DNA of 48,248 bases from Paracoccaceae bacterium (GTDB lineage: Bacteria; Pseudomonadota; Alphaproteobacteria; Rhodobacterales; Rhodobacteraceae). The stretch covers positions 1-48,248 of the forward strand of contig WTAL01000029.1 of assembly GCA_013139635.1 (NCBI GenBank), in the 5' to 3' direction. Shown in pieces: positions 1-8,542 of the stretch (position 1 is the stretch's first letter; each line of letters opens with the position of its first letter). The notes beneath the pieces are model-generated. The model did no database searches. It was not told the origin of the DNA and saw only the letters and a program-made list of their open reading frames with translations. Position numbers and translations under genes: made by a program.

Positions 1-180
1 CGCGCCTTTGAAAAGCGCTTCCAGCTGGCTGACCACGTGCGCGCCACCGATGCCATTACGGCCAACGGCCTGCTGCATGTGGATCTCATCCGCGAAGTGC
101 CCGAAGCGCTGAAGCCCCGCAAGATCGAGATCGCAAAATCGCGCCCGATTGAAGCGGAAAAGGTGACGGTTGAGGTGTAA
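1..180 (+). CDS. Hsp20 small heat-shock protein, C-terminal fragment
   Basis: The reading frame is open from the first base to a TAA at 178-180, giving the last 59 residues of a protein that begins outside the window. It contains the end of an alpha-crystallin domain (RAFEKRFQLADHV, then NGLLHVDLIREVPE) followed by a short tail ending PRKIEI and a charged extension. Hsp20 proteins are ATP-independent holdases that keep unfolding cytoplasmic proteins soluble. The I-x-I type tail motif (IEI) that bridges oligomers is present. IbpA-type naming is possible but the N-terminus is not visible. Confidence 0.8.
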   Translation, partial: RAFEKRFQLADHVRATDAITANGLLHVDLIREVPEALKPRKIEIAKSRPIEAEKVTVEV

Positions 181-302
181 GGCTTAAGGAAATGGCCAGA
201 GCGTATGAAAAGGCGCTCTGGCCAATATCCGGTCATAATTTTATGCGCCCATAGGTCTTATGTTTAGCTTCTGACATTATAGATTACAATTTTCAAAAAC
301 CT

Positions 303-1681
303 GTGGAGATACTATTGAAGGACATTTGGGAAAATGACAGGCTTGGCTACGAAGCCATTGGCAATACATTTACCAACCTGATAAAATCCATCGATGCGGC
401 AAAAGTGATCTCGATCGAGGCTGGCTTTGGCAGAGGAAAGACGTTTTTTAGAAAGGCTTGGTCTGCGCAATTACGGCAAGCTGGAGAGGTCGTCATTGAA
501 ATCGACGTCCAGCAATCTGATCATTCGGGCGACCCCGTTGTCACTTTACTTGGCGCGCTGGTAGATGCCCTGCCGCGAAAAGACGGTGGCAAGGGAAAGA
601 AAGCCATTGAATCGGCCAAAAAACTTGGGGCCTCGGGGTAAGGTCTGTTGCCAAAATTGTGCTGAGATCCGGTGCCGATGAATTGATCGATGCTGTAACC
701 GATACGGCTATCGACAAGTTGGATGATTTCGAAGCCCTTGATGGCATTATCAATGATTTGGGCGAAGGCATGTCAAAAGCAGCAGGGCAGTTGATAGCCG
801 CTCAAATGGCCGCTGAAAAAGTTAGGAAAACAGAACTCCCTCAGCAGTTGGAAGCGCTTCACGAGGCACTTATTGAAGGCCATGATACCAGCCGTGTCAT
901 TATCGTGATTGATGAATTGGACCGCTGCCACCCGGATTATGCAATCGCGGTTCTTGAGGCGATGAAGCTGGTATTTAACCAATCAGGCTTTGTGTTTTGC
1001 CTCATGGTAAATGCCGACTATCTTGAAAATTTGGCGCAACACCGGTTTGGTGTTTCGACCAATGACGAGAAGTAGCTCGACAAATTTGTTGATATTCGCC
1101 TCGGGTTAGGGCCGGAAGAAGATAGCTTCAAGAATGCCGTATTTGAGCTGGCGTCAGCGCTGCCCCTCGCAATTCCTTTTGGTGATACGGACAGCTTTTC
1201 CGTAGGACACGCAGCTGAACTGGCAAGCAACCTCGCGGTTCACTGTAAGCTTTCCATGCGAAAGACTAAACGAATTCTTTTGAAGGTTGAGATTGCACTG
1301 CGCTGCTATGCTGATCGGCCGCTGGATGCCTCCCTACTTGTGCTTCTAGCGTTTCAGGATGAAACTGGCGGTGATATCGGCGTTGGTTTTCTGCCCAGAA
1401 GTTTTTTAACGCCACCAGTAGGTGAAAATCATGTGAACAGCATGCAGTCGTTTGAATATAGAGGTCGTGGTGTCGCTGGCAATAGACGTTATGAGCTAGA
1501 AAAAATTATAGCAACTAACGGGCCTGAGCTTTTGGAACTCCCTCGCGACCGTTACCAATTTCCTGACGATCAAAACTATCGCGATTGGGCCAAAATTTTC
1601 AATTTTTTAGCCCCACACTACATACCAAGCCATCGAGCTGTATTGGATGCTGTAGCGCCCATAGTTGCGCCATCTGTATAA
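303..1681 (+). pseudogene. KAP-family P-loop NTPase, broken by a frameshift and a stop
   Basis: Three consecutive pieces make one KAP-type NTPase. The first (GTG at 303, or TTG at 315 which has GGAG just upstream) carries Walker A as EAGFGRGKTFF. After about residue 110 the frame must shift by one base, near the G/A-rich run at 620-640, to continue in the frame that reads VLRSGADELIDAV and later the Walker B-like IIVIDELDRCHPDYA, the KAP hallmark. A TAG at 1073-1075 then interrupts this frame exactly where the family usually has YLDKFVDI; the same frame resumes and runs to 1681 ending APIVAPSV. KAP NTPases are often plasmid- or defence-associated and some are membrane-linked; no transmembrane insert is obvious here. 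Two independent lesions argue for a decaying, probably imported gene rather than one sequencing error. Confidence 0.85.
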
Positions 1682-1684
1682 AGA

Positions 1685-1774
1685 ACCACCCCCTTCCCTT
1701 CCCCCAACTTCTGCAATCCTGCCCGCTCCCAAGCCACAGGACACACCCCCATGAGCCCCAAACCGCGCCGTTTC
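1685..1774 (+). repeat. Partial duplicate of the LOG gene leader and first codons
   Basis: This stretch aligns, at roughly 80 percent identity by eye with small indels, to 3725-3816, the leader and first codons of the downstream LOG-family gene. Shared blocks include CCCCCTTCCC, TCTGCAA, AAGCCACAGGA and ATGAGCCCCAA followed by CCGCGCCGTTTC. The copied start at 1751 encodes MSPKPRRF and then runs into a TAG after five more residues, so it is not a gene. The two copies bracket the outer-membrane barrel gene. Confidence 0.75.
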
Positions 1775-1778
1775 TTTG

Positions 1779-1806
1779 AGGCTGTTTAGCGCGACGCTAA
1801 AGCCTC
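1779..1806. repeat. Strong hairpin at the end of the duplicated segment
   Basis: GAGGC (1779-1783), TTTAGCG (1785-1791), a CGA loop, CGCTAAA (1795-1801) and GCCTC (1802-1806) form a 12-bp stem with one base or two bulged on the left arm. There is no T-run on either side, so it is not a standard intrinsic terminator. It sits right where similarity to the LOG leader ends, which makes it a candidate recombination junction. Confidence 0.55.
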
Positions 1807-1882
1807 GTTGAGCCAAGGCACGGGGTGTCGTCGGGCGGGGCTCGCTGGGTTCGGTTGATTTTTACTAATGCCGAGCGCTCGC

Positions 1883-3466
1883 TCAAATGTTTAAAAGCGA
1901 AAATCGGCTTGTTAGGCCCAAAGATATTTGGGAGGCCCTGAAGTGCTCTGGCCCAAATGTCTGACCAAAAGAGGCACGGAGCGCAAAGCCCTCTTGCAGG
2001 GCAAAATCTATGCCTATGGCATATCTGCCGATCGCACCTTGAACATTGGCCCCTATATGGATTTCGCTAAAATATTGCAGCGGGTCGCCCGCGGTGTAGC
2101 GGTTTTGGTAGCCAATACCGGCAGACACCTCGCCATAGCCCGGGTAGCCCCTGTAGGACTGATAGGAAATCGCGGCACGTAGAGGGATATAGACCTGATC
2201 AGAGATCAGTTTGTCGAGCTGGATGGTGATCATGTTGAGATCGGCGATTGGCGTATCATTAATGCTCAGGTTAAACGCTACCTCATGGGAGAGGCTAAAG
2301 CGGTAGCCATTATACCTTCCCTCAGCCCGGTTGGCAGCACCTTCACCGGCATTTGGCTTGCCAAAATAGCTGTTCAGCGCCGCCCCGATGGTGAAGTTTC
2401 TAGCCGTGCCGTCCAGCGCAAAGGCATATCCCGATGTAAGGGCAACCCCGAGGTTGTGGGAGACCATATATTCAGCCGATAATTTTGGATACAAAAGCAA
2501 GCCAGAGCCTGTGTCGATTTGCGATGGGGCGTAGCCTCCTGAGCCAAGCCCGAGCTGGCCAAAAACATGCACACGCTCTGAAAGCGCAAAACGCGCGCCC
2601 ATACCCACAATAACCTGATTGTAGATCGGCAGCCCTTTATAGCCAACGCCCAAAGCATAATACCAATAGCTATGTGCCGACATAAACTTTGAATACTGGA
2701 TATCAACAGCGTTGATCACACCTTTATAGGCCCCTACCGGGTTAATTTGCAGGTAATTATCCTGCCCAAACGAGACCATGCTACCGTGCTCTCCACCACG
2801 GGAAGGCGGCAGCCCGCTAAAGCTGCTGCCAGAGCGGCCATACGCCCCTATGTCGTACGTAAAAGATTTTTGCAAAAAGACATTGATTTGAGTGTTGTTA
2901 ATGGCAGAATTGAAAAATTCCATATGTGAAATATTTACACCAAAGGAGATTTTTTCAAGCGCGTATCCAAGCCCGAGATATCCTTTTGCAAACCCACCCG
3001 AGCCGGAAAGCTCTACACTTTCTGTTATGCTTTTGCCGCCACCACCGCCGCCAAAAGAAAGGCCAGCGGTGGCAAATATGTTGCCGGTCAGGTTTATTTG
3101 CGCGTGGGCAAGCACCCCAAAAGCCATAAAGCCGCCATACTCCCCCTTCAGAAAGGGGGCATACCCGCCTAGACCAAAATAGGCCCAGTCGTTTATCGGG
3201 CTCAGGATATGGTAGCCGATCAAGTCGATCTCTTCGTTGTCTGGCAGCTGAATATTCTGGTAATCAAGTATAAACAAGCCATCTTGCGGCATAAGGGTTG
3301 CTTCACCCGATCTGTGCGCCTCAAGCTGCGCGCTGCGCTCACCTGCGGCAATCAAATTTGTTTCCGCCATAGCTGGCGAAACGCTTGCCACGCATATTGT
3401 GATGCTGCACATCAGTACGTGCAAGGATTTGAAGTATTTTTCAAAGATAATAACGCTAAAACTCAT
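1883..3466 (-). CDS. Predicted outer-membrane beta-barrel protein, 527 aa
   Basis: The protein starts with a probable signal peptide (hydrophobic LHVLMCSITICVASV, cleavage after AMA). The rest alternates short polar and aromatic/glycine strands such as YFGLGGYAPFLKGEYGGF, ending in FSLLNI, typical of an outer-membrane barrel of unknown function. A Gly-rich turn with six consecutive glycines follows near residue 145. I use the ATG at 3466, which has GGAG upstream; an in-frame TTG at 3490 would add eight residues. No family name is recognised. Its codon use looks more AT-rich than the flanking core genes, and it lies between the two LOG leader copies, so horizontal acquisition is likely. Confidence 0.7.
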   Translation of the reverse strand: MSFSVIIFEKYFKSLHVLMCSITICVASVSPAMAETNLIAAGERSAQLEAHRSGEATLMPQDGLFILDYQNIQLPDNEEIDLIGYHILSPINDWAYFGLGGYAPFLKGEYGGFMAFGVLAHAQINLTGNIFATAGLSFGGGGGGKSITESVELSGSGGFAKGYLGLGYALEKISFGVNISHMEFFNSAINNTQINVFLQKSFTYDIGAYGRSGSSFSGLPPSRGGEHGSMVSFGQDNYLQINPVGAYKGVINAVDIQYSKFMSAHSYWYYALGVGYKGLPIYNQVIVGMGARFALSERVHVFGQLGLGSGGYAPSQIDTGSGLLLYPKLSAEYMVSHNLGVALTSGYAFALDGTARNFTIGAALNSYFGKPNAGEGAANRAEGRYNGYRFSLSHEVAFNLSINDTPIADLNMITIQLDKLISDQVYIPLRAAISYQSYRGYPGYGEVSAGIGYQNRYTAGDPLQYFSEIHIGANVQGAIGRYAIGIDFALQEGFALRASFGQTFGPEHFRASQISLGLTSRFSLLNI

Positions 3467-3724
3467 GCGCGAAGGCTCTCCAGACGCCAAAAGTAGAAAA
3501 CCTTATATTGCAGGCTGTTAAAGGCGTTTATGCTCTCAAAACAGGTTAGCGCCATGACATAGATAAAGATAGCCACACCTCACGCTATGGGCACGTGAAT
3601 AGGCTTCAAAATTGGTATGCCGGCCTCACTTTACGCCAATGAGATTAAGCTAAGATTTATATTCTCCGTGCGAAAACCCATATATCACATCTAACTTTTA
3701 CGCTGTTAATGCAACTCGCAATAG

Positions 3725-3816
3725 ACTACCCCCTTCCCATTCTCTGTAACATCTGCAACCCTAAGCCCTCCCAAAGCCACAGGACCAACTCCATGAGCCC
3801 CAAGCCGCGCCGTTTC
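3725..3816 (+). repeat. LOG leader, second (intact) copy of the duplicated segment
   Basis: This is the functional copy matching 1685-1774. It spans the untranslated leader with AAGCCACAGGA-like spacing before the ATG at 3793 and the first eight codons. The remainder of the 326-bp gap in front of the LOG gene (3467-3724) is AT-rich and shows no gene. Confidence 0.7.
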
Positions 3817-4602
3817 CCTGATGCCCGCCATGATATTGCAAAATCGCAAGAGGTGGTCAGCACCCCGCAAACCCGCGCGCCGACCTATCGGCTGGCCTTT
3901 GCAGACCCAGATTTTCTGTGCCGCGACGAGCTGCGCCCGATGCGCTTGCAGCTGGAGCTGTTGAAGCCCGAACTGGCGCTAACAGAGGCAGGGGTGGAAA
4001 GCACCGTGGTGCTTTTTGGGGGCGCGCGGATACCGGACCCAGACTTTAAGGAAAACGCCCGCACCGAGACGCTGGCAAAGCTTTCAAAGTATTACACCGA
4101 GGCGCGCAAATTTGCCCGTATCTGCACCGAGGAAAGCCTAAAGACGGACGGTAAGGATTATGTGGTCTGCACCGGCGGCGGGCCGGGGGTGATGGAGGCG
4201 GGCAACCGCGGTGCAGCCGATGTGGGCGGCAAATCCGTAAGCCTCAACATTGTGCTGCCCCATGAGCAATCACCCAATGAATACGCCACGCCAGAGCTGT
4301 GTTTTAACTTCCATTATTTCGCCATCCGCAAAATGCATTTTTTAATGCGCGCCAAGGCGATAGCCGCTTTCCCCGGTGGCTTTGGCACTATGGACGAGCT
4401 GTTTGAAGCCCTAACCCTGATCCAGACCAAACGCATGGCGCCGATGCCCATTCTGCTGTTTGGTAAGGCCTTCTGGCAAAAGATCATCAACTGGGACGCG
4501 CTGGCCGATGCGGGGACGATTTCGGAGGCCGACCTTGAACTATTTCGCTTTGTGGACACGGCAGAAGAGGCATGGGCCACCATGCAGGGCTGGCAGAGCT
4601 AG
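3793..4602 (+). CDS. LOG-family protein (TIGR00730-like), 269 aa
   Basis: The protein has the two LOG signatures: GGGPGVMEAGNRGA in the middle and PGGFGTMDELFEALTLIQT further on, the latter resembling the PGGxGTxxE phosphoribohydrolase motif. Family members hydrolyse cytokinin or other nucleoside 5'-monophosphates to the free base and ribose 5-phosphate, though many bacterial homologues have no proven substrate and are misnamed lysine decarboxylases. The N-terminal extension of about 60 residues before the Rossmann core marks the longer subgroup. The ATG at 3793 is preferred to an upstream start at 3709 because AGGA precedes it and homology begins MSPKPRRF. Confidence 0.85.
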   Translation: MSPKPRRFPDARHDIAKSQEVVSTPQTRAPTYRLAFADPDFLCRDELRPMRLQLELLKPELALTEAGVESTVVLFGGARIPDPDFKENARTETLAKLSKYYTEARKFARICTEESLKTDGKDYVVCTGGGPGVMEAGNRGAADVGGKSVSLNIVLPHEQSPNEYATPELCFNFHYFAIRKMHFLMRAKAIAAFPGGFGTMDELFEALTLIQTKRMAPMPILLFGKAFWQKIINWDALADAGTISEADLELFRFVDTAEEAWATMQGWQS

Positions 4603-4706
4603 TCGCTTGGCGCGAATGTCTCAGCACGGCGCGGGACAAATGCTGCCACAAGCACGAAGGTTGACGCGCCGCCACCGATCTGGCTTCAAGCAAAGGTAAC
4701 CGCACC

Positions 4707-5183
4707 ATGCGGCAAGGAGAGCACTGGCAGATCAATATCAACCTGCGCTACGGCGTGCCGGGGTATTTGTTTGTGACGTCTACTGGCAGCAAAACCGATA
4801 GTTTTTCCGCCCTGCCGCCCAAGGCCTTCCCCGAACTTGGCCGCTTTCTGGGGCTGGCTTGTGGGGCGCTAGAGCGGGTATTGCAGCCGGAGAAGGTGCT
4901 CACCGGCAAGTTTGGCATGGTGCCGGATGTGCCGCTGCACTTTCACGTTTTGCCGCTGTATACTTGGATATTGGAGGCATTTTCCGCAGCCAAGCCTTAC
5001 CACACTTTGCAAACGCTTAACCCTGAAGGCTACCCCGTGGCCCCTGATGCCGCCGAGCTAATTGCTTTTGTTTGGCGTGCGTTTTGCTTTACTGGGGTGT
5101 CTCCGGAGGCATTTGATGCACACAAGGTTGCTGACAGGTTAGAAGCCGAAATATTCGCCCAAGATTCCACTGTGGCACATTAG
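4707..5183 (+). CDS. HIT-like (histidine triad) protein, 158 aa
   Basis: The central segment PDVPLHFHVLPLY resembles the HIT active site HxHxHxx, in which the middle His is the nucleophile that attacks the alpha-phosphate of nucleotides. Here the first His is replaced by Pro, while the second and third are kept. Upstream, VPGYLFVTSTGSKTDSFSALPP fits the HIT N-terminal strands. Function is therefore a tentative nucleotide hydrolase or transferase. It starts at an ATG with AAGG about ten bases before and is followed ten bases later by the ankyrin gene, suggesting cotranscription. Confidence 0.55.
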   Translation: MRQGEHWQININLRYGVPGYLFVTSTGSKTDSFSALPPKAFPELGRFLGLACGALERVLQPEKVLTGKFGMVPDVPLHFHVLPLYTWILEAFSAAKPYHTLQTLNPEGYPVAPDAAELIAFVWRAFCFTGVSPEAFDAHKVADRLEAEIFAQDSTVAH

Positions 5184-5193
5184 GAATAAAATC

Positions 5194-5619
5194 ATGTGTG
5201 ACCTTCAACAAAGTAAGCTGCTTGTGCAGGCAATTTTGGAGCAAGATTCGATGGTCGTAAAAACCCTCCTTGAAGAAGGTCTGGACCCCAATTTAGAAAT
5301 TCAGGTTCACAGCTGGACAGCTCTCCACTTAGCTGTCGAGCATGACTGCCTTGAAATTGCCCAAATGCTACTGAATTACGGGGCGAGTATTGACGCTCCC
5401 GATGGCTCTGGTTGCACGTCCCTATTTTTCGCCGTTGATCTTGAGATTGATTCCGCTTCACAGTTAGGGATCGTGGCTATGCCGAATATATCCAGAATGC
5501 TTTTGGAACTTGGAGCTAATCCAAATCAACCAAACCGTCAGGGCGAAACCCCTTTAAGCTTGGCTACGATGTGCAACTATACGGCTTTCCTGAAAATAGC
5601 GATTTCGGAAAAGAAGTAG
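5194..5619 (+). CDS. Small ankyrin-repeat protein, 141 aa
   Basis: Three to four ankyrin repeats are visible: VVKTLLEEGLDPNLE, SWTALHLAVEHDCLEIAQML, NYGASIDAPDGSGCTSLFFA and LELGANPNQPNRQGETPLSLA. There is no signal peptide or catalytic domain, so it is probably a cytoplasmic protein-interaction module. AGGA lies eight bases before the ATG. Codon use and AT content resemble the accessory genes upstream more than the synthetase downstream. Confidence 0.8.
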   Translation: MCDLQQSKLLVQAILEQDSMVVKTLLEEGLDPNLEIQVHSWTALHLAVEHDCLEIAQMLLNYGASIDAPDGSGCTSLFFAVDLEIDSASQLGIVAMPNISRMLLELGANPNQPNRQGETPLSLATMCNYTAFLKIAISEKK

Positions 5620-5668
5620 GCCGTAACCAGTTTTGCGATAGTTAAACCACGCAGGGATCAAAAACTCC

Positions 5669-5703
5669 GCCAAGCGGCGCCTTGGCCTTCCCCATGGGGA
5701 AGG
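5669..5703. repeat. Adjacent hairpin and 18-bp perfect palindrome
   Basis: GCCAAG (5669-5674) pairs with CTTGGC (5681-5686). It is followed immediately by CCTTCCCCATGGGGAAGG (5686-5703), an 18-bp perfect palindrome. The pair lies in the 163-bp gap between the ankyrin gene and the acyl-CoA synthetase. No T-run follows on the plus strand. It may be a REP-like element, a bidirectional transcription barrier or a protein-binding site. Confidence 0.5.
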
Positions 5704-5782
5704 GGCGATGGGCGTGAGGCTGGCTCTTTACAAGCCCTGCTTGGGGCGGGATAAACGTGGCAAAGCACCTCGGGAGCCTGCC

Positions 5783-7390
5783 ATGACTGAATTTGCCAAA
5801 ACGCCTGCCAATTATGCGCCGCTAACACCGGTGAGCTTTATTCACCGCGCGGCGATGACGTATCCAGAGCGCATTGCCGTGATTTATGGCGAGACGCGGC
5901 GGACATGGGCCGAGACTTATGGGCGCTGCAAGCAGATGGCTTCAGCATTGCATAAGGCAGGGCTGGTGAAGGGGGATGTGGTGGGCGTGATCGCCGTAAA
6001 CACCCCCGAGATTTACGAAGCGCATTTTGGGGTGCCGATGGCGGGCATGGTGCTGAACACGCTGAATTGCCGGCTGGACGCGGGGACGATTGGCTATATT
6101 CTGGAGCACTCCAAAACCCGCGCCTTGATTGTGGACCGTGAGTTTGCGGCCACGGTGCAGGCGGCGCTGGCGGGCTTGGATAATCCGCCGCTGATTATTG
6201 ACATTCTGGACCCTGCCGCCCCCGAAGGCCCGCGCTTGAGTGATCTCGACTATGAGGGGTTCCTCGCCACAGGTGACGCCGATTTCGCCCCGCGTGCTCC
6301 GGTAGATGAGTGGGACACCATCAGCATTAACTATACCTCTGGCACCACGGGCCGCCCAAAGGGGGTGGTTTATCACTATCGCGGGGCCTATCTAAATGCG
6401 CTTGGCAATGTGATGGAGTGGAACATGGAGGCCGCGCCAGTTTACCTGTGGACTCTGCCGATGTTTCACTGCAATGGCTGGTGTTTTCCGTGGACGGTGG
6501 CAGCCAAGGCAGGCACAAATATTTGCATTCGCAAGGTGACGGCCGAAAACATTTACAATGCCATTGCAGATGAAGACGCGAACTACCTCTGCGGTGCGCC
6601 GATTGTGCTTAGCTTTATGGTAGATGCCGACGCGGCCACCAAGAAGCCCTTCACCCACAAGGTTAATGTGATGACCGCCGCGGCCCCGCCCCCCGCCACT
6701 GTGCTGGCCAAAATGCAGGTGGAAGGCTTTAATGTTACTCATGCTTATGGGCTTACCGAAACCTATGGCCCCTGCATTTCTTGCGCATGGAAACCCGAAT
6801 GGGATGCGCTACCAATGGGCAAACAAGCCAACCTGAAAGCCAGGCAGGGCGTGCCCTATGTGGTGCAGGAAGGGGCCACCGTGATGGACCCCAAGACCAT
6901 GCGACCCGTGCCATGGGATGGCGAAACTATGGGCGAGGTGATGATGCGCGGCAACATCACCATGAAGGGCTACCTGAACAACCAAGAAGCCACCGATGAG
7001 GCCTTTTCCGGCGGCTGGTTTCACACAGGCGATTTGGGCGTAGTGCAGGCGGATGGCTATATCCAACTGCGTGACCGCGCCAAGGATATCATCATTTCCG
7101 GTGGCGAAAATATTTCGAGCATAGAAGTGGAAGGCGTGATCCACGCGCTTGAGGCAGTGGCGGCGGTGGCGGTGGTGGCGCGGCCCGACGATAAATGGGG
7201 CGAAACCCCTTGCGCCTTTGTTGAGCTGCATCCGGGGGCCGCGGTTTCGGAAGACGAGATTATCACCCATTGTCGCGAGAATTTGGCGGGCTTCAAACGG
7301 CCAAAAACTATAATTTTTGAAGCCCTGCCAAAGACCTCGACCGGGAAAATCCAGAAAGTGGATTTGCGTGCCAAAGCCAAGGCGCTTTGA
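5783..7390 (+). CDS. Acyl-CoA synthetase, AMP-binding superfamily, 535 aa
   Basis: The protein activates a carboxylic acid with ATP to an acyl-adenylate and then to an acyl-CoA. Motifs in order are the P-loop-like YTSGTTGRPKGV, PMFHCNGWCFPW, YGLTETYGP, WFHTGDLG, DRAKDIIISGGENISS and the C-terminal catalytic Lys in PKTSTGKIQK. The HCNGW segment and overall length match the medium/long-chain subgroup that includes plant AAE proteins, so the natural acid cannot be named from sequence. The ATG at 5783 is chosen because GGGAG lies just upstream and family members start near TPANYAPLTPVSF; an earlier start at 5708 would cross the palindrome region. Confidence 0.9.
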   Translation: MTEFAKTPANYAPLTPVSFIHRAAMTYPERIAVIYGETRRTWAETYGRCKQMASALHKAGLVKGDVVGVIAVNTPEIYEAHFGVPMAGMVLNTLNCRLDAGTIGYILEHSKTRALIVDREFAATVQAALAGLDNPPLIIDILDPAAPEGPRLSDLDYEGFLATGDADFAPRAPVDEWDTISINYTSGTTGRPKGVVYHYRGAYLNALGNVMEWNMEAAPVYLWTLPMFHCNGWCFPWTVAAKAGTNICIRKVTAENIYNAIADEDANYLCGAPIVLSFMVDADAATKKPFTHKVNVMTAAAPPPATVLAKMQVEGFNVTHAYGLTETYGPCISCAWKPEWDALPMGKQANLKARQGVPYVVQEGATVMDPKTMRPVPWDGETMGEVMMRGNITMKGYLNNQEATDEAFSGGWFHTGDLGVVQADGYIQLRDRAKDIIISGGENISSIEVEGVIHALEAVAAVAVVARPDDKWGETPCAFVELHPGAAVSEDEIITHCRENLAGFKRPKTIIFEALPKTSTGKIQKVDLRAKAKAL

Positions 7391-7399
7391 TCGCAAGAA

Positions 7400-7434
7400 T
7401 CGAAATTAAGGACCATCGAGGCCCTTAATTTCGA
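7400..7434. repeat. 12-bp perfect inverted repeat after the synthetase gene
   Basis: TCGAAATTAAGG (7400-7411) and CCTTAATTTCGA (7423-7434) are perfect inverted repeats around an 11-nt loop, beginning ten bases after the synthetase stop codon. No T-run follows on either strand, so it may stabilise the 3' end or bind a protein rather than act as a strong terminator. The rest of the gap to 7614 shows an isolated TATAAT near 7458 without a convincing -35. Confidence 0.5.
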
Positions 7435-7614
7435 CACGCCCAAAAAGGACGTGGGGTGTATAATCCGGCCTTCAGGTATTACAACTTGGTCTCCGAGGCT
7501 TAACGATCATGGAAACGCGCTCATCGGCACCACAGCCGTTTCCTATTGGCAAAACAAATGGGCTGGTCGGTGTTTTAGCTTGTAACAAGCCCAAAACCTG
7601 TAGACAAAATCCGC

Positions 7615-8487
7615 ATGGAACTCTGGATCACCATCACCATTGCCGCCGCATTTTTGCAAAACCTGCGCTCGATGCTGCAAAAGCATCTGAAGGCGCGACT
7701 TTCGAGCCTTGGAGCAACGGCCATCCGGTTTTTCTTTGCCATGCCGCTGGCGTGGCTGCTTTGGGCGTGGCTTGGGGAAGGCACCGCCACCGCTCTGCCC
7801 ATGCAGTTCTTTATGTTCACAGGCTTGGCTGCCATTGGCCAAATCATCGGCACGCTGTTGCTGCTTTATCTCTTTGGGCTCAAAAACTTTGCCGTTGGCA
7901 GCACGTTAGCCCGCACCGAAGCCATACAAACCGCCATCATCGGCTTTGTTTTACTGGGTGACAGCATTAGCCTGTGGGCCATGGTTGGCATTCTCGTTTC
8001 CCTTGTGGGTGTCGTGCTGATCGCCGGAAACCTGAGCCTTGCGCGCCTAGAGGCCCGAAGTATTGGCATTGGCCTTGCATCCGGAACAAGTTTTGCTATT
8101 TCTTCGGTGCTATACCGCGCCGCCACGCAAGAGCTTGAAAGCGGCAGCGCGGTCTCCCATGGTGCCGCCGTACTACTGGTTGCCACCAGTTTTCAAACTG
8201 TGCTTTTGGTCGCATGGTTTCTGCTCAAAGACCGCCCACAACTCCGGGCCATCTTCAAAAACTGGCGCTTAGGCATGCTCGTCGGCCTCACTGGAGGCCT
8301 AGCCTCGCTGGGCTGGTTCACCGCCTTCAGCTTGCAAAATGCCGCTTACGTAAAAGCCGTGGCACAGGTTGAAATCCTGTTCACCCTGCTGGCCTCATGG
8401 CTGTTTTTCAAAGAGGTCATCCGCCGGATCGAACTCATCGGCATCGCCTTCATCGCCTCAGGCATTCTCCTTCTGGTCCTCGCCTAA
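7615..8487 (+). CDS. EamA/DMT-family transporter, 290 aa
   Basis: About ten hydrophobic helices are arranged as two tandem EamA halves (start near MELWITITIAAAFLQ; second half from about residue 150). Drug/metabolite transporter superfamily members export amino acids or other small metabolites across the inner membrane; the substrate is unknown. Long stretches on the other frames are shadows. A hairpin that may terminate transcription follows at 8518. Confidence 0.85.
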   Translation: MELWITITIAAAFLQNLRSMLQKHLKARLSSLGATAIRFFFAMPLAWLLWAWLGEGTATALPMQFFMFTGLAAIGQIIGTLLLLYLFGLKNFAVGSTLARTEAIQTAIIGFVLLGDSISLWAMVGILVSLVGVVLIAGNLSLARLEARSIGIGLASGTSFAISSVLYRAATQELESGSAVSHGAAVLLVATSFQTVLLVAWFLLKDRPQLRAIFKNWRLGMLVGLTGGLASLGWFTAFSLQNAAYVKAVAQVEILFTLLASWLFFKEVIRRIELIGIAFIASGILLLVLA

Positions 8488-8517
8488 ATTTCCAAATTGT
8501 CAAAATATCCCGGGGGC

Positions 8518-8536
8518 AAGGGGGCTGGCCCCCTTT
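8518..8536. terminator. Probable terminator between convergent genes
   Basis: AAGGGGG (8518-8524) pairs with CCCCCTT (8529-8535) around CTGG, followed by a short T-run of three. It lies between the convergent transporter and dsrC-like genes. The short T-run makes it only moderately convincing. Confidence 0.5.
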
Positions 8537-8542
8537 ATAACA

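Noticed and set aside
7509-7961. A 150-codon plus-strand frame before the first EamA gene
   Set aside because: It overlaps the transporter in another frame and is Cys/His/Pro-rich with no domain.
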